Assembly (NCBI GenBank): GCA_019054805.1
Contig: JAHQIY010000002.1
Span: 4,092,001 to 4,156,000, forward strand
DNA from: Brachionus manjavacas
Taxonomy: Eukaryota > Rotifera > Eurotatoria > Ploima > Brachionidae
Direction: 5' to 3'
DNA length: 64,000 nt
This document shows, piece by piece, positions 23,191 through 34,717 of the stretch. Position numbers and translations under genes: made by a program. Numbering within the stretch: the stretch's first letter is position 1; each line of letters opens with the position of its first letter. The notes under the pieces were generated by a model. That model had not been told where the DNA came from. It ran no database searches and saw nothing but the letters and a program-made list of their open reading frames with translations.

Positions 23191-25283
23191 TTATTTAAAA
23201 AAAAAATATAAGATCACAAATCATCAAAAAGAGTGTGTTGAAAACTTTGTTCATTCTTCTTAAGGATATCCAAAAGCTTCAAAACCAAGTGCCAAGGACA
23301 ATTAACTTTTTCCCAATCAAGACTAAGACCAGTAAGATCCAAGACAAACTTAAAGTTGATTCAGTATTTTGAAAAAAAAAAATTTGTTCAACAAATTTGC
23401 TCTAACCAAAAAGGATTACTCATTGAACAAAAATATTATAACATTTTATATTTTTTTCGATTTTATTATTTTTCAAACAATTTTTAATACTTTTTAATAA
23501 TTAAAAAATTTATAATCATTCAAATTTTCGAATCCTGCACCGCTTTTAATAAGAAATATTAATTCATTTTTTTAAATTTTAATTATCAAAAACAAATATT
23601 TCAAATCTCAAATACAACAAAATCATGACTGAAAGGGAGAATTAATCCAAAGAATTTTTCCGAACAGTGAAAGGATTTTTCCGAAATCATTTTTCTTAAC
23701 TAACAGGATAATTCATTGCGCTATGAAAATATTGAATTAAATGTCTTAAATGTCTAAAAATTATTCAAATAATTTAATTATAGATATCTAATATTTCATC
23801 TAAAAAATAATTTTTGAAAACTAATTAATGATGTCAAAACCAGAAATGTAAATTTAACTAAGATTTATTTTTTTAAACTAAATTAAAGCTAATAATAATT
23901 CAATGAGTGGGTTTCGATATAATTCTACCATAACTGTATATTACTTCTTTACAGAGTTAAATAGATTTAGTTTCAATCTGTATCCAGACTCGACTTCGTT
24001 GTATTAAAAAATAATCAAGGAAAACTTTTTCCTAAACTCAATGATCGAACCAGTCTTGTATTGATATATTATTAAGAATGTTAATAAGTTTTTAATATTT
24101 GTAAGAGAACAAAGATTAGTGTCAATAAAAAAAAGAAATTTTAAAATCATTTTTTAATTCGATTTGCAATAAAGATTATTTTTTTCAAAAAATACTTCCT
24201 TTATTAAATCCATTTTGAGTTAAGAAAAATTATTGAATTTTTATTGTTAACTAAAAGGTTATATTTCGCTTGTTCTATTAATAATTTTTTTTCCTCATTT
24301 GAATTCATAATCATACACAAACTTTAAAAACTTTCAAGAAGATTTCAATCTTAAAAATTTTTGGTACAATCAATTTAGAAACTTGATTCAAAATAATGTG
24401 TCTCATCCTGATTGAATATTAAAATTCTTGGAAAAATCTTTCTTTGTTAATTTTACATCCAGATTTTTCGGATTTTAATTTAATCTCATCTGAATATTAA
24501 TTATTTTTGTTGCTAAATTTTCCTCTCCATTTTCTAATCAGTGGTAGAAAAAAACGTGCTCTCATTAAATTGCTTCAAATTTAAGAAGATTTGTCTAAAC
24601 TCATTAATATAAAATAAATTGATTTATTAAGGAAAAAAAAATTCAAAAAAGTCTTGCTCAATTTATCACAATTATTCTTAACATATATTTTTATCAATAG
24701 ATTAATTAAAATTTTGAAAATAAAATTTATTTGTAATGTAATAATATTTAATTCAATGACAAATTTATATTGAGATTTTGATTTAAAAACAACTAACGAG
24801 AATAATAGGAAAATTGATTCAAATTAACTTATTCTTGACTTTTATTTTTGTTTCAATCTAGAGGCATAATAAAATTCAAAACCAAACACAACATCAACAT
24901 TAAAGAATTATTTTTATGCATTATGTCAAGTGCTGTATTAATGTCTTTTTAAAAAAGATACTTTCAAAATATTTTTTTTTTTACTGAAAATTATTTGAAA
25001 CTATAATTTAACAGAAATTTAAGATCCTTTTTAAATCTTAATTTATTGAAAAATATTAAATGTTTGGAAACAAAAAAATTTAATTCTCTTTTTTTAACAG
25101 CATTGAATTGAAAGAATCTTGAACAATTAAAGCTCTGCTTCTAAAGCTCATATTTTGAGAAAGGATTATTTAGAAAATTGAAATATTTTAACTTTATAGA
25201 TTTGTGCGGTTTAGGGTTTATTTAGGATTTAAATAAAATTGTGAAAAATCATACAGGTATTAAAATTTACAGTAAATATTTGA
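23191..25283. other. Long non-coding stretch
   Basis: About 2.1 kb of A/T-rich sequence with no frame, splice-bounded exon or repeat partner that I could support. Confidence 0.5.
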
Positions 25284-26412
25284 TACGAGGATTTGACTAT
25301 ATTTAACGTAAAAAGATGTAATTTTACGATAAATTTCGTAAAAAACTTTTAAAAAATTTCGATAATTAACGATAAATAGCGTTTTTTAATTTAACTTACG
25401 CCAAACTACTTGTAAGCCAAAAATACAAAATACGACAAAAAGTCGCTAGATTTTGGCTCTTTTTTGTGTTTTTCCATTTAAAATTTTATTTTTGATTTTA
25501 TTTTATTAATGGGGTTGTGAAGTTCTTTTCAATTCGATCATTTCAATTCAGAAAAACTTGAATAACTTTTTTACTAAAAGAGATAATCCAGTTCTGTAAA
25601 ATGCTTAATTATAAGCAAATTTGCTTAATGCAGTAAAATAAGTCTGCAAAATACTATGCAATTTTCTGCATTTTGCACCCCATTAAAAAGTATTCCAATC
25701 AAGTCTGCAATTACATTACAGAGTTTTTGCAGACATGTACATTTGGATTAAGCAAAGTTGCTTAACCATTAAGCATTTTACAGAACTAAATTATCTCTTT
25801 TAGTAAAAAAGGAATTCAAGTTTTTCAGAATTGAAACGATCGAATTGAAATGAACTTCACAACCCCTTTATTAATTTATCCACATAAGAAAATTTTTCTA
25901 ATTTTAAGTAAAATTACATAAAGAATTATTATTTTGAGGCAAAAAATCCTATAAAAAGTAAAAACTGTGAAATTTTTCTTTTTTCTTTATTTTAATTTTA
26001 GTTTCAAAAATTAGTATTGTGAATTAAACATTCTGCAACATAGAAGTTTGTAAATATGTTGTTCAAATTTATCTATGTGATACACTACGTTTCCAAAAAA
26101 ATTTTATAGCTTGTTTAAGCACATTTTCTTAGTAATTTTAAAATAAAAAAAATAAAAACTTCACTGATTTGGCTTTTTCTTAAGAATTTTTACCTCAAAA
26201 AAAATGAAAATTAAATTTTAAATGGAAAACACAAAAAGAACCGAAATTTAGCGACTGGCATTTTTGAAAAATGGTAATTTTGAGTAAATTTATTATATTT
26301 TATGTAAAAGACGTTAACGTTAATTATCGTTATTTTATAATAGAATTTACGTAATTTATCGTAAAATTTATGTAAAAAAACGTTAATTTACGTAAAATAT
26401 CGTCAAATCCTT
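25284..26412. mobile_element. Large foldback element, arms of about 200 bp
   Basis: Left arm 25284-25490 (AGGATTTGACTATATTTAAC) pairs with the reverse complement of 26210-26412 (AGGATTTGACGATATTTTAC). Shared blocks include TTTTTGTGTTTTTCCATTTA near the inner edge and CGATAATTAACG-type words. Between the arms lies a second inserted element (25511-25865). No coding frame. The acgtaaaa-rich arms resemble sequence at 11440-11530, 30430-30550, 35690-36000 and 59940-60000. Confidence 0.7.
25511..25865. mobile_element. MULE-like MITE nested in the foldback element, 9-bp target duplication
   Basis: Starts GGGGTTGTGAAGTTC at 25511 and ends GAACTTCACAACCCC at 25865. The inverted arms run about 110 bp (TTACTAAAAGAGATAAT and AAATGCTTAA are kept in both). 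TTTATTAAT flanks both ends exactly, a 9-bp duplication. Long arms with 9-bp duplications are the signature of Mutator-like elements (family knowledge). No coding frame. Confidence 0.8.
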
Positions 26413-26934
26413 GTAGCAATTCAGTGCTTTATAAGAAATTTAGTTGAATTCTTAGCCATAAAATTTAAATATTCAGGGAAGAATCAAGATATTATTAATA
26501 TTTGAAAATTTAATCTAAAATTAAAACTTTTGTGGTATTTATGTAAAAAAAGAAAATTTATTTTAATATTTTAATTTCTTAAACATAATTGTAAATCAAA
26601 AAAAAGGGGAAAATAAACCGTACAAAACTTCCTTCCTTAGTATTCAATTTTATTTTATTTTTAAAATCGCCGAGTCTGGCGTAATTTTATGAATAAATAA
26701 TAATAATACTAATAATTATAAAGTTATTGTTTAATAAATCAACAACTAATCTGAATTGTTGACAAAAAAGAGTTGCTTAGTTAAATTGGATATTAAATTA
26801 GAAAATATTAGTTAATAATTAAAATTTTTAGTCACGTATTTTTTCGAAATTTTTTAGAAAATTTTAATTTTTATGTGTTGCCTTTTAAATTTGATCCTTT
26901 TCAGATAAAATTTATTTTCCTTCTTAGTAAATAA

Positions 26935-27190
26935 AATTAATTAAATTAATTATGTTGAACAGTTTCCTATCATCTTCTTCAAAATTTGGATTCCAAACAT
27001 TAAAACCATAAGAGGATTCTATAAGAGGTCTAACCAATAATGCATAAAGTAACTTAAATGCATTCTTATCCAAAAATTTAAAAACTTTCTCAATCATTCC
27101 CAAAACTCTATTCGTTCTGCCGGAAGAATAGCTAATATGTGAAAGACACCCATTTTAAATTGTTTTGAAAAAAGACACCCAAATCCCTCT
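26935..27190 (-). mobile_element. LINE reverse-transcriptase C-terminal fragment
   Basis: On the minus strand the frame reads RTNRVLGMIEKVFKFLDKNA, then FKLLYALLVRPLIESSYGF and NVWNPNFEEDDRKLFN. This is the region after the polymerase domain of CR1/jockey-type LINEs (LYKSLVRPHLEYA-like). Both ends are truncated. Confidence 0.85.
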
Positions 27191-27872
27191 CTAATTTTGT
27201 TTTCTTTTATTACTCTGTTTCGTGTTTATTTTCTTCATCAAGATTTCGATTTTTTTCTTTTAGAAATTTTTTCAATGAACATCTTTTGATTTTATCTTAA
27301 CTTAAAATGTGTGGAACTTTTTGTTATTAACACAATAACAAAAAGATTGATTGATTTAGAAACTTTAAATTAATATAATTTACAAAAATTAGTAACTATT
27401 CAATTAACTTAATAACTTAACTTAAATAAATAATGCTTGAAATGCTTTAGATGCTTTTAAGAAAATTTTTTGCAGTTGTGTTGGTTATTCCTAATAAACT
27501 GAAACTTAAAAATGAATTCCGCATGAAAAAATTCAAAAATTGAGTGAATTTTTACAAAAAAAGCTTTAAATAGATTTTTTTGGTTTAAAAATAATGTCTT
27601 TGTCAGCGAGATTTTTATCTAATTTGTAATTAAAAGTAAACTATATATAATCAAAATGAACAAATAAAAACAAATGCCAGATTCTATAAAGCTTTCCAAA
27701 TGAAAAGACGAACAATTTTAGCATTAATTTAAAAATTTGTATTAAATAAATAATTGAAATAAATTATTAAATTGATTGAATTTTTTGATAATCCTTTTTT
27801 ATTTTTTTAAACTTTAAAAAATAAAGTTAACTTCAACGTTTTGTTTCTTTTCTTCGTCCTTTGCGCTTCGGA

Positions 27873-27995
27873 ATTCATTTATTTATTTTTTCTCGAGCAA
27901 ATGCTCATTCAGACTAGAAACATGTGAAAAACTAAAAATATGGTTAAATAAAATAAAATTAAATTAATGAAAAGAATAAAAATGAGCATTTAAAA
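27873..27995 (-). mobile_element. Detached LINE 3' tail
   Basis: In minus orientation: TCTGAATGAGCATTTGCTCG followed by an AAATAAATAAATG tail. It shares layout with the tails at 8.9, 36.4 and 47.5 kb: TTCTGAAG, a GAGC/GCTC hairpin, then A/T-rich repeats, but with a different loop. Confidence is limited by low complexity. Confidence 0.5.
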
Positions 27996-28059
27996 GAAAA
28001 AAAATAGACAAATAATTCATTTTAATTAAATTTTCTATTAAATCATTAAAGAACTGGAT

Positions 28060-28885
28060 CTATTCGGTTAGGTGAACCATAGTTCACTTATTTTCCGAAA
28101 TATTTTGTTCTTCATTCTTGTTCTCAGGTTTTATAAACTATTAGTTCACCCAATTTTTTTTTCAAAATAGAATTAGACGAAAGATTTTTAGATTATGCGA
28201 ACAAATTGAATAAAGCTCAAAATTTAATAGAATGCCTTATTCTCGAAACTGATATAAAAATTAGTTAATAGTTTTTTAGATTTTTTCTATCTTATTTTTT
28301 ATTATTACATTAGCTTTTTTAAATTAGGTGAACTAATAGTTTATAAAACCTAAGAACAAGAATCGTTCCAGTAACAGGTGAACCAAAGTTTACCTGACGG
28401 ACTAGACACGAAAAACTTTGTTTTCTTCATTAAAAATTTTGACATAAGTGATAATTTACTTTCGTTTGGTGCTTTTTACAAATGGCAAGTTTTTTTTCTA
28501 TTTTACATTTCTAAAAATAATTGCGTAATTTTATTTCAGATTTTTACATCCTTAAGTATTGAGTTTTAATGAAACAACGTAATTTCAAAATTTCAATAAA
28601 AGTTAAATAGAAAAAAAAACTTGCCAAATACTCAATTGATAAAAAATGGAAAACAGAGCGTAGATAGTTTTTTAAACTACAAATATTATCTTAAGGATCA
28701 TCATCACAAACCTAAAGTCAAAATTCATAAAAAAACACCAAGTAAGTTTTTCATGCTTGCAATATTAACTTAAAATTATTTTTTTATTTGAAACTGAAAA
28801 AAATATTTGAAACATAGCACTTTTTCAATGTAATTTCAACATTGGATACATTTTGTAATTCAAACACAAAAAATTAAACCATATG
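28060..28885. mobile_element. Second, longer copy of the 13.5-kb foldback family, carrying another MITE
   Basis: 28325-28885 is the reverse complement of 13345-13740 over most of its length, interrupted by the 142-bp insert 28484-28625. In addition 28065-28155 (GGTTAGGTGAACCATAGTTC) is inverted against 28320-28405, giving arms of about 85 bp that flank a 165-bp interior. The family therefore has at least two nested inverted repeats. No coding frame; the open stretch at 28378-28569 crosses element boundaries and is not a gene. Confidence 0.7.
28484..28625. mobile_element. 142-bp MITE with GGCAAGTTTTTTTTCTATTT ends
   Basis: Begins GGCAAGTTTTTTTTCTATTT at 28484 and ends with its reverse complement at 28625. 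AAAT flanks both sides. The related copy at 13.5 kb has uninterrupted sequence at the matching place (near 13590), that is an empty site, which proves insertion and fixes the borders. Confidence 0.85.
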
Positions 28886-31800
28886 AATATTGAAATTGAC
28901 CAATTTTCTATTTTTGTCTCTAATTATTGATTTAATTTTACGATTTGTTTTAAAATTCATAAAAGATTTTTCATAAGCATTGGAAATATTAATAGCATCT
29001 ATAAATATTGATTTTAATGGTATTTATAATATACATAGATACCATTTTGTTTAATTCTTTTTAATTCAAAAAATTGATGAAATTGAAATTAAAAAACCAT
29101 GTTCATCTATAAAAACTGAAAAACAAAAAAATTTTTGAAATTTGATCTAAAATTGAAAAAAAAAAATTTTCTATCATCATTAAAACCAAGAAAATCTTGT
29201 ATGTTTCTTTTTTAAGCTCTATTTTAAAAGAAATTAATTTTATTAACGTCCCTTTAATGTACTTAATTTAATTTTAAAGATTAAAAAAAAAATTAATAGA
29301 AAGGTAGCCATACTTTATTTAAAAATAAAGATTGTAAATAGATTTTGTGAATAAACGTAACTATTATTACAATATAGTTACCCTGGAAGTTTGAATCGAA
29401 GATTAGTCCTTCTTTTCAGCCAAAGTTCTTACTAAAAAAAAAAGATATAAAATGTTATTGAAAAGGAATTAAATAAAACTAGTTAAGTAATCTATATTTA
29501 ATTTTTTTTCACAAAAACGGATGTTTTTTTTATATTTTCTTCAAAATGGTTTTTACTTTATTCATTGAGAATAGGTCAAGACACAGAAGGATTAATGAGA
29601 AAAAATAAATTAATCTAAAACACCATTAAAATCGACTATCAGTTTGATCAGATTTAAAAATTTGTGAAATAAAAAACATTTGAATATTATGAAATGTCAA
29701 TTACCTTAAGTGTTTTCTTTTGGATTTCTTATTGTTCAAGGGAATGTCCCAAGCCCTCGAGTATCTACATAAATTTCTTTTTTAAGCTTGGTTGAATCCT
29801 CAGTCGAATCGATTCCTTAGTTGAAACCTTTTAGAACTATTTTTTTATAGATAACATTAAAATTATTAATTAAGTCCAAATTAAAAAAAAATGAATCGAA
29901 AATTTTTTTTTAATAAATCGTAATTTTTTTAATTTACGTTTAAGATCGTAGCGCGATCAATATGCTGGTATTCCCATAAAAATTGGTGAATCAGCGATAA
30001 CTTAAATTTTAATTGTCTTAATTATTAATAATTTTAGCTTGAAATCAGAAACTTTAATTGAATAATAAAATTAAAGTGCTTTCAAGTAAAAAAGGAAAAA
30101 AAAAACTAAAATTGTGAAAAAAAATTTTTTTTAACTAAATTAAAGTCATTCTCTATACTATAATTTTGAAATTCTCCCAAGTATTTAATTATCTTTCATT
30201 ATAATTTAATTCATGTATTTTAAATTTTACTTATTTAGACTACTTAATGGTATAAAATTAAGCATTTTAATTCTGAAAGAGAGGGTCTCCATTGTACAAA
30301 GGAGGCTCTAAATTCAAAGTCAACAATCATAGACGGGTTTCATTTAATTATGTTGTTGACAAATTCAAGGAAAAAATTATCAGAAATGAAAAGAAATGTT
30401 AACAAGAAAATCGGATTTTCATGCATATGAAAATTTACGTAAAATATTAAAAAGTTACCTTATTTTACGGAAAAACTGGTAAATTTATGATTTCTAATTT
30501 TGTAAATTTAATGAAATTTTCAATATTTTACGTAAAATAAGGTAAAATACAAAATTCGGAACACCACTCTAAAACAGATTTATGAAAAATTCAAATTTCC
30601 AAAAGTTTCAAATGCTCAATTATAGGTTGAAGAAATGAACTAAATCCACAGAGTTTACCATTTGAAATATAAATACCTGTAAAAAATTTAAATAATCACA
30701 AATAAAAGTATTTTTCATTTGCATGATTGCTTATTTTCTAATTTAATAAATAAATCACAAGGCTGTATAACATTTTTTAGTATATTTTATTTCGTCACTG
30801 GTAAGTTTGAGTAGTTTTTGGAAAATTTGATCATATGATTTTTGTTTTTAGTATAGAAAAACTAATAAAGAAAATTTTGATTTGATTAAATATAAAACCG
30901 ATTTATTAAAGAAAAAAAATATAGAATATTAATTAATATAGAATATAAAAAATGTAAAAATATATTAATTAATTAATAAGTTTTTTTAATTGAATAATTA
31001 TTCTTTTACTTTATCGTTCAATAATTAAATGATACCTTTTAAAAAAAATCCAAATTTAATAAGCATTGGAAATATTCATGGAATTTACCAAGCATGGATG
31101 GTTGTATTCATCAATCATTTTTTTTGAGCTTTTCTTTACGTATCAAATCCTATTTTTTGTTTATTGCTAAGTTTCAAAGTTTCACAAATTTTTTCAACTA
31201 AATTATGAAAATTGTTTACTTCTTTTTTTTTTTTTGGATTTATTTCGTCAAATTTGAATCTATAGCTTTATAATTCTTGTTTGATCTTATTTTAGTAATT
31301 AGAGGTGAAGAATTGTCCATATTTAAAATAATATTAAAAGCTTAATTTAGTTCTAAAATATAAATTTTAACACAAGGTTATAATTTATTTTAAGCATAAG
31401 ATATTCTGCCTGGAACAGTTGATGAGAAGTCCACTGTGTAATGAATTATGTTTTTTTTTATTAAGACAAAATCAAGATGAGCTCAATAAAAGAGCTTCTG
31501 TACCCAGTAAAATAGACTAGAAAACCACATATTTTTCAATTGTTTAGAGAATGAACCCAAAATAGTCAAAAGCTTAATTCAATTTAGTTTTAAAGATATC
31601 AATGTAAGTAAAAGTGAATCAGTGAGATTTATTATTGATAAAATAATTCAAAAGATGGAAGTAAGCAATGATTTTTTCTACTTATACGATGTTTTGGATA
31701 ATTTGCTGTATTAGAATTTGTTTTAATTGTTCAAAGGGGTTTTGGTTACTTTTTTTCAATGAACACATAGTGTTCAAAATTTCAAGATGAATTTGATTAA

Positions 31801-32461
31801 TTTATCTAATCTTAATATGTAAAAAAGAATTTTTTTGTAAAAATATTGTTTTTATATTTATAATCAAACTTTTTTATTTATTAAAGTTTTTTATTTTGTC
31901 CATGAAACTTCAAAATTTTTAATAAATAAATAAGAATCGTTAAATAAAACACTCGAAAAAATTCTATCAATTTAAATTTCTTTATTAATTTTTTTTTCTA
32001 TCGTTTGATAGTTCACCGGCTCATGTAGTTACGCTAATGATTATTATAAATTAATTCTGATTATAAACTACAATAAATAATGCAACAGAAGTCTTCACGA
32101 GGATTTCCATCACTGTTATCAGTCAACTATAGGCTTTATCCAAAAAGTGAACGAGGTGGTATAACGTTATTTTGCCACAAATGCAATAAATTTGTAGATT
32201 TTCTTTTTTAAATATTTAGAGACTCAACTCAATTAAAAACTGATTAGATTTTAAAAATTTATTATAGATAGCCTCATTAATTTTTTGTTTTAAAAACTTT
32301 AAAAACCGAAAAAACATGTTAAGATCAATAAATATAATTAGCCTTTATCTAAAATAGACTTTAAAAAAATACTTTTATTCATTTGATTTATCCGAAAAAG
32401 AGTTTATTTCTTTTTTGAAAAAAAAATGAAAATTAAAGATAAAAAAAAACTTTTTCAAAAT
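28886..32461. other. Long non-coding stretch
   Basis: About 3.6 kb with no supported gene. 30430-30550 has acgtaaaat/attttacgt words that recur inverted (30433 and 30530), a probable foldback remnant of about 120 bp. The rest is A/T-rich without features. It includes the region downstream of RNF10. Confidence 0.5.
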
Positions 32462-34717
32462 TTAAAATCCCAAATTTAATGAAGTCGAAAACAGTAGCTG
32501 TTTTGTTTTTTTCTTTTTCTTTGATTTGTCTGTTTGCATAGTCGAATTTTCTTCTTGTTGAGAATTTTTCTCTTCAAAGTAAAAATTAAAAAGACAAAAA
32601 TTAAAAAAAAAATATATACTTGATTCAAATTGGTTCAACGACTGGTCAATAGCAGAACTAAACGAAAGCTTGTATAAAGGTGCTGGCATTTCTTCTTCGT
32701 CTTGTTGATCAATCGCCAAAGTTTCATTTGCCAAAGGCGATGGTGGATTTTGCGATCTTTTCGATCGTCCAAGCATTGATTGCTGTTGAGTCTGTTTCTT
32801 AGCCATTGTTACCCAACCACTGAGCTGATTTGATCCGCTAGAGGTTGCACTATTAGAATCTATACTTGGCCAAGCATTGGAATTCGAAGCTGCAGCTTCT
32901 TTCGAAATTTGTAGCATTTGAGCAAAGCTTCGGCTCGGAACTCCACCGCTACTGCTAGTAGTGCTGATTTCACTCACACTTGCTCCACAACTAGCCGGCG
33001 GAGAGGCTCCAGCTTCCGGAAATTCGGTCGCATAGTCCAAAACTGGCTCAGTGGGCAAGCTTTTTATATAATGAACTGGCTCGTTCATTGCCGATTGCAC
33101 AAAATAATGCGGGTCCAATTCATTCAAAGCCGCAATTCTATCGGCTTCTTTTTTTTCTCTATTTTCAATTCTTTTTCTCATCTTAGCTCTTTCCTGTATT
33201 TCAGCACTAAATACTTCCAGAGTTTTTTGACTCACTACTGGCTGCTTCAAATCCAATTCAACGAGTTTAAACTCGGAATGTAGCGGCAAATGAGCCAAAT
33301 ATCTGTGACGCTTTCGATTCTCTTCAGTTATAAACAAACTTTCCATGGCCAAAATCTTGGCAGTCAAAGTCAATGGACATTTGGAAAATTCCAAATACTC
33401 GGCCATTAGACATCGGTTGTTTAATCCATTTATGTAAATTCGCTGTCCATCATTTGATTGATAGAAAAATGTCAATTCAGATGAGCCTGAGCTTTCTACT
33501 CTGCCATTGTCACTCTCTTTGTTTTGTTCTTCTGGTTTTTTCCCATTGACTTCAATAGTTTTGATCTGCTCGACCTTATTTTCCATTCTATCCTCAAATG
33601 CATCAGTGAATGCTTCGACTGGACAATTAATCTTAAACTGCTTGTCAACCTTGGGCTCGTCATCAACTTTTAGAGCCTTAACGATTTCACTCATCAACAA
33701 AGTCTGTCTCTCGTCAAGTAAATTTAGTGCCTCAACCACAAAACAAACCTCTGGCTGATTTCCATCCTCTTCAGCTTGTCTTTCCAGCTCAGCTCTTTCG
33801 CGTTTGATCACACTTTCCAAAATTTGACCACTAGTTTTGCTAAAATACTTAAAATATTGCCTAAAGTCTGAATAGTCTTGGCAATTAAATAAATTAAATG
33901 AAATATTTTTCTTCTTCTTTACATCATTGGTAAAAGTTTCGTAAAGACTGTATGGCAGAATGATAGTGTTGTATTTGTTCTTAAATCTGAACATTAAATT
34001 CATTTTGATCTCGCCACCAACCTTGAATTCGCGTCCATGTTTTCTTATTTGGACACTTTTTAGATCTTGTTTGTAAATAGATTCGTAGCAAATGGGACAC
34101 TTTCGCCACGCTTTGTCGCTCAGAGACAGATAATGGAGGATACATGACCAGCAGTAGATGTGACCGCACTTGGTCATTTTTCCACAAGTCGGCTCATACA
34201 GACAAATGGGGCAAGAAATAGGCTCCAAAGTTTCAATGTGAATTTCTTCTATTCTAGGCCAGTCCACTAGACGATCCGGGTCGACCATGTGCACCGAATA
34301 GTCTTGGCCTTCTTTGACAACAAATTGACAGTTTGCTTGTAAAAATTGCTCCTTGCTGAACACGGAGGTTTTGGATAGTTTTGTGGAAAAAAAGCTCCTG
34401 GTGCTGCGTTCGTACTCATAGAAACTGTCAGTCGGATCTCTTGATTTGTAGTTAAAATTAAGCAAGTGGTTCAGATTGGTCTTTTTGGTTCCAGGTCTGT
34501 CCAAATACGTGTCTTGTTCAAGACCGTAGTTTTCACAGAACCGACCGCTGGCACCATGGTTGCCTTTGCCATTCGACACTGGCTTTTTGTTCTTTGGAGA
34601 CTTGGTCTTTTTGCTACTTGCTGTCTTCGACGCTGACTGCGCTTGGGACTTTGTTGCTTCAACTTGTTGGCTTGGGCTGGTTGTGGATGGTATTTCCGAA
34701 TTGTTTGCAACTTCCAT
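32462..34717 (-). CDS. RNF10: RING finger protein 10 (E3 ubiquitin ligase)
   Basis: Exons 32620-34717 and 32462-32571, 735 residues, ATG at 34717. The N-terminus is Ser/Lys-rich. FCENYGLEQDTYLDRPGTKK and LNHLLNFNY are followed by HMVDPDRLVDWPRIEEI, then a C3HC4 RING: CPICLYEP, CGHIYCWSCILHYL, CPICYESIY. Sequence before, within and after the RING matches RNF10 as I know it. Vertebrate RNF10 is an E3 ligase reported to act on stalled ribosome small subunits and in neurons. The 48-bp intron 32572-32619 is a multiple of three with no stop, so the unspliced frame also stays open and would insert a 16-residue Phe-rich stretch; GT..AG ends and the odd composition favour splicing. The C-terminus is short and Lys-rich (DKSKKKKKTKQLL). 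Confidence 0.9.
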   Translation of the reverse strand: MEVANNSEIPSTTSPSQQVEATKSQAQSASKTASSKKTKSPKNKKPVSNGKGNHGASGRFCENYGLEQDTYLDRPGTKKTNLNHLLNFNYKSRDPTDSFYEYERSTRSFFSTKLSKTSVFSKEQFLQANCQFVVKEGQDYSVHMVDPDRLVDWPRIEEIHIETLEPISCPICLYEPTCGKMTKCGHIYCWSCILHYLSLSDKAWRKCPICYESIYKQDLKSVQIRKHGREFKVGGEIKMNLMFRFKNKYNTIILPYSLYETFTNDVKKKKNISFNLFNCQDYSDFRQYFKYFSKTSGQILESVIKRERAELERQAEEDGNQPEVCFVVEALNLLDERQTLLMSEIVKALKVDDEPKVDKQFKINCPVEAFTDAFEDRMENKVEQIKTIEVNGKKPEEQNKESDNGRVESSGSSELTFFYQSNDGQRIYINGLNNRCLMAEYLEFSKCPLTLTAKILAMESLFITEENRKRHRYLAHLPLHSEFKLVELDLKQPVVSQKTLEVFSAEIQERAKMRKRIENREKKEADRIAALNELDPHYFVQSAMNEPVHYIKSLPTEPVLDYATEFPEAGASPPASCGASVSEISTTSSSGGVPSRSFAQMLQISKEAAASNSNAWPSIDSNSATSSGSNQLSGWVTMAKKQTQQQSMLGRSKRSQNPPSPLANETLAIDQQDEEEMPAPLYKLSFSSAIDQSLNQFESSIYFFFNFCLFNFYFEEKNSQQEENSTMQTDKSKKKKKTKQLLFSTSLNLGF

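Noticed and set aside
28378..28569. Open frame of 63 codons
   Set aside because: It crosses the border of a demonstrated MITE insertion, so it cannot be a conserved gene.
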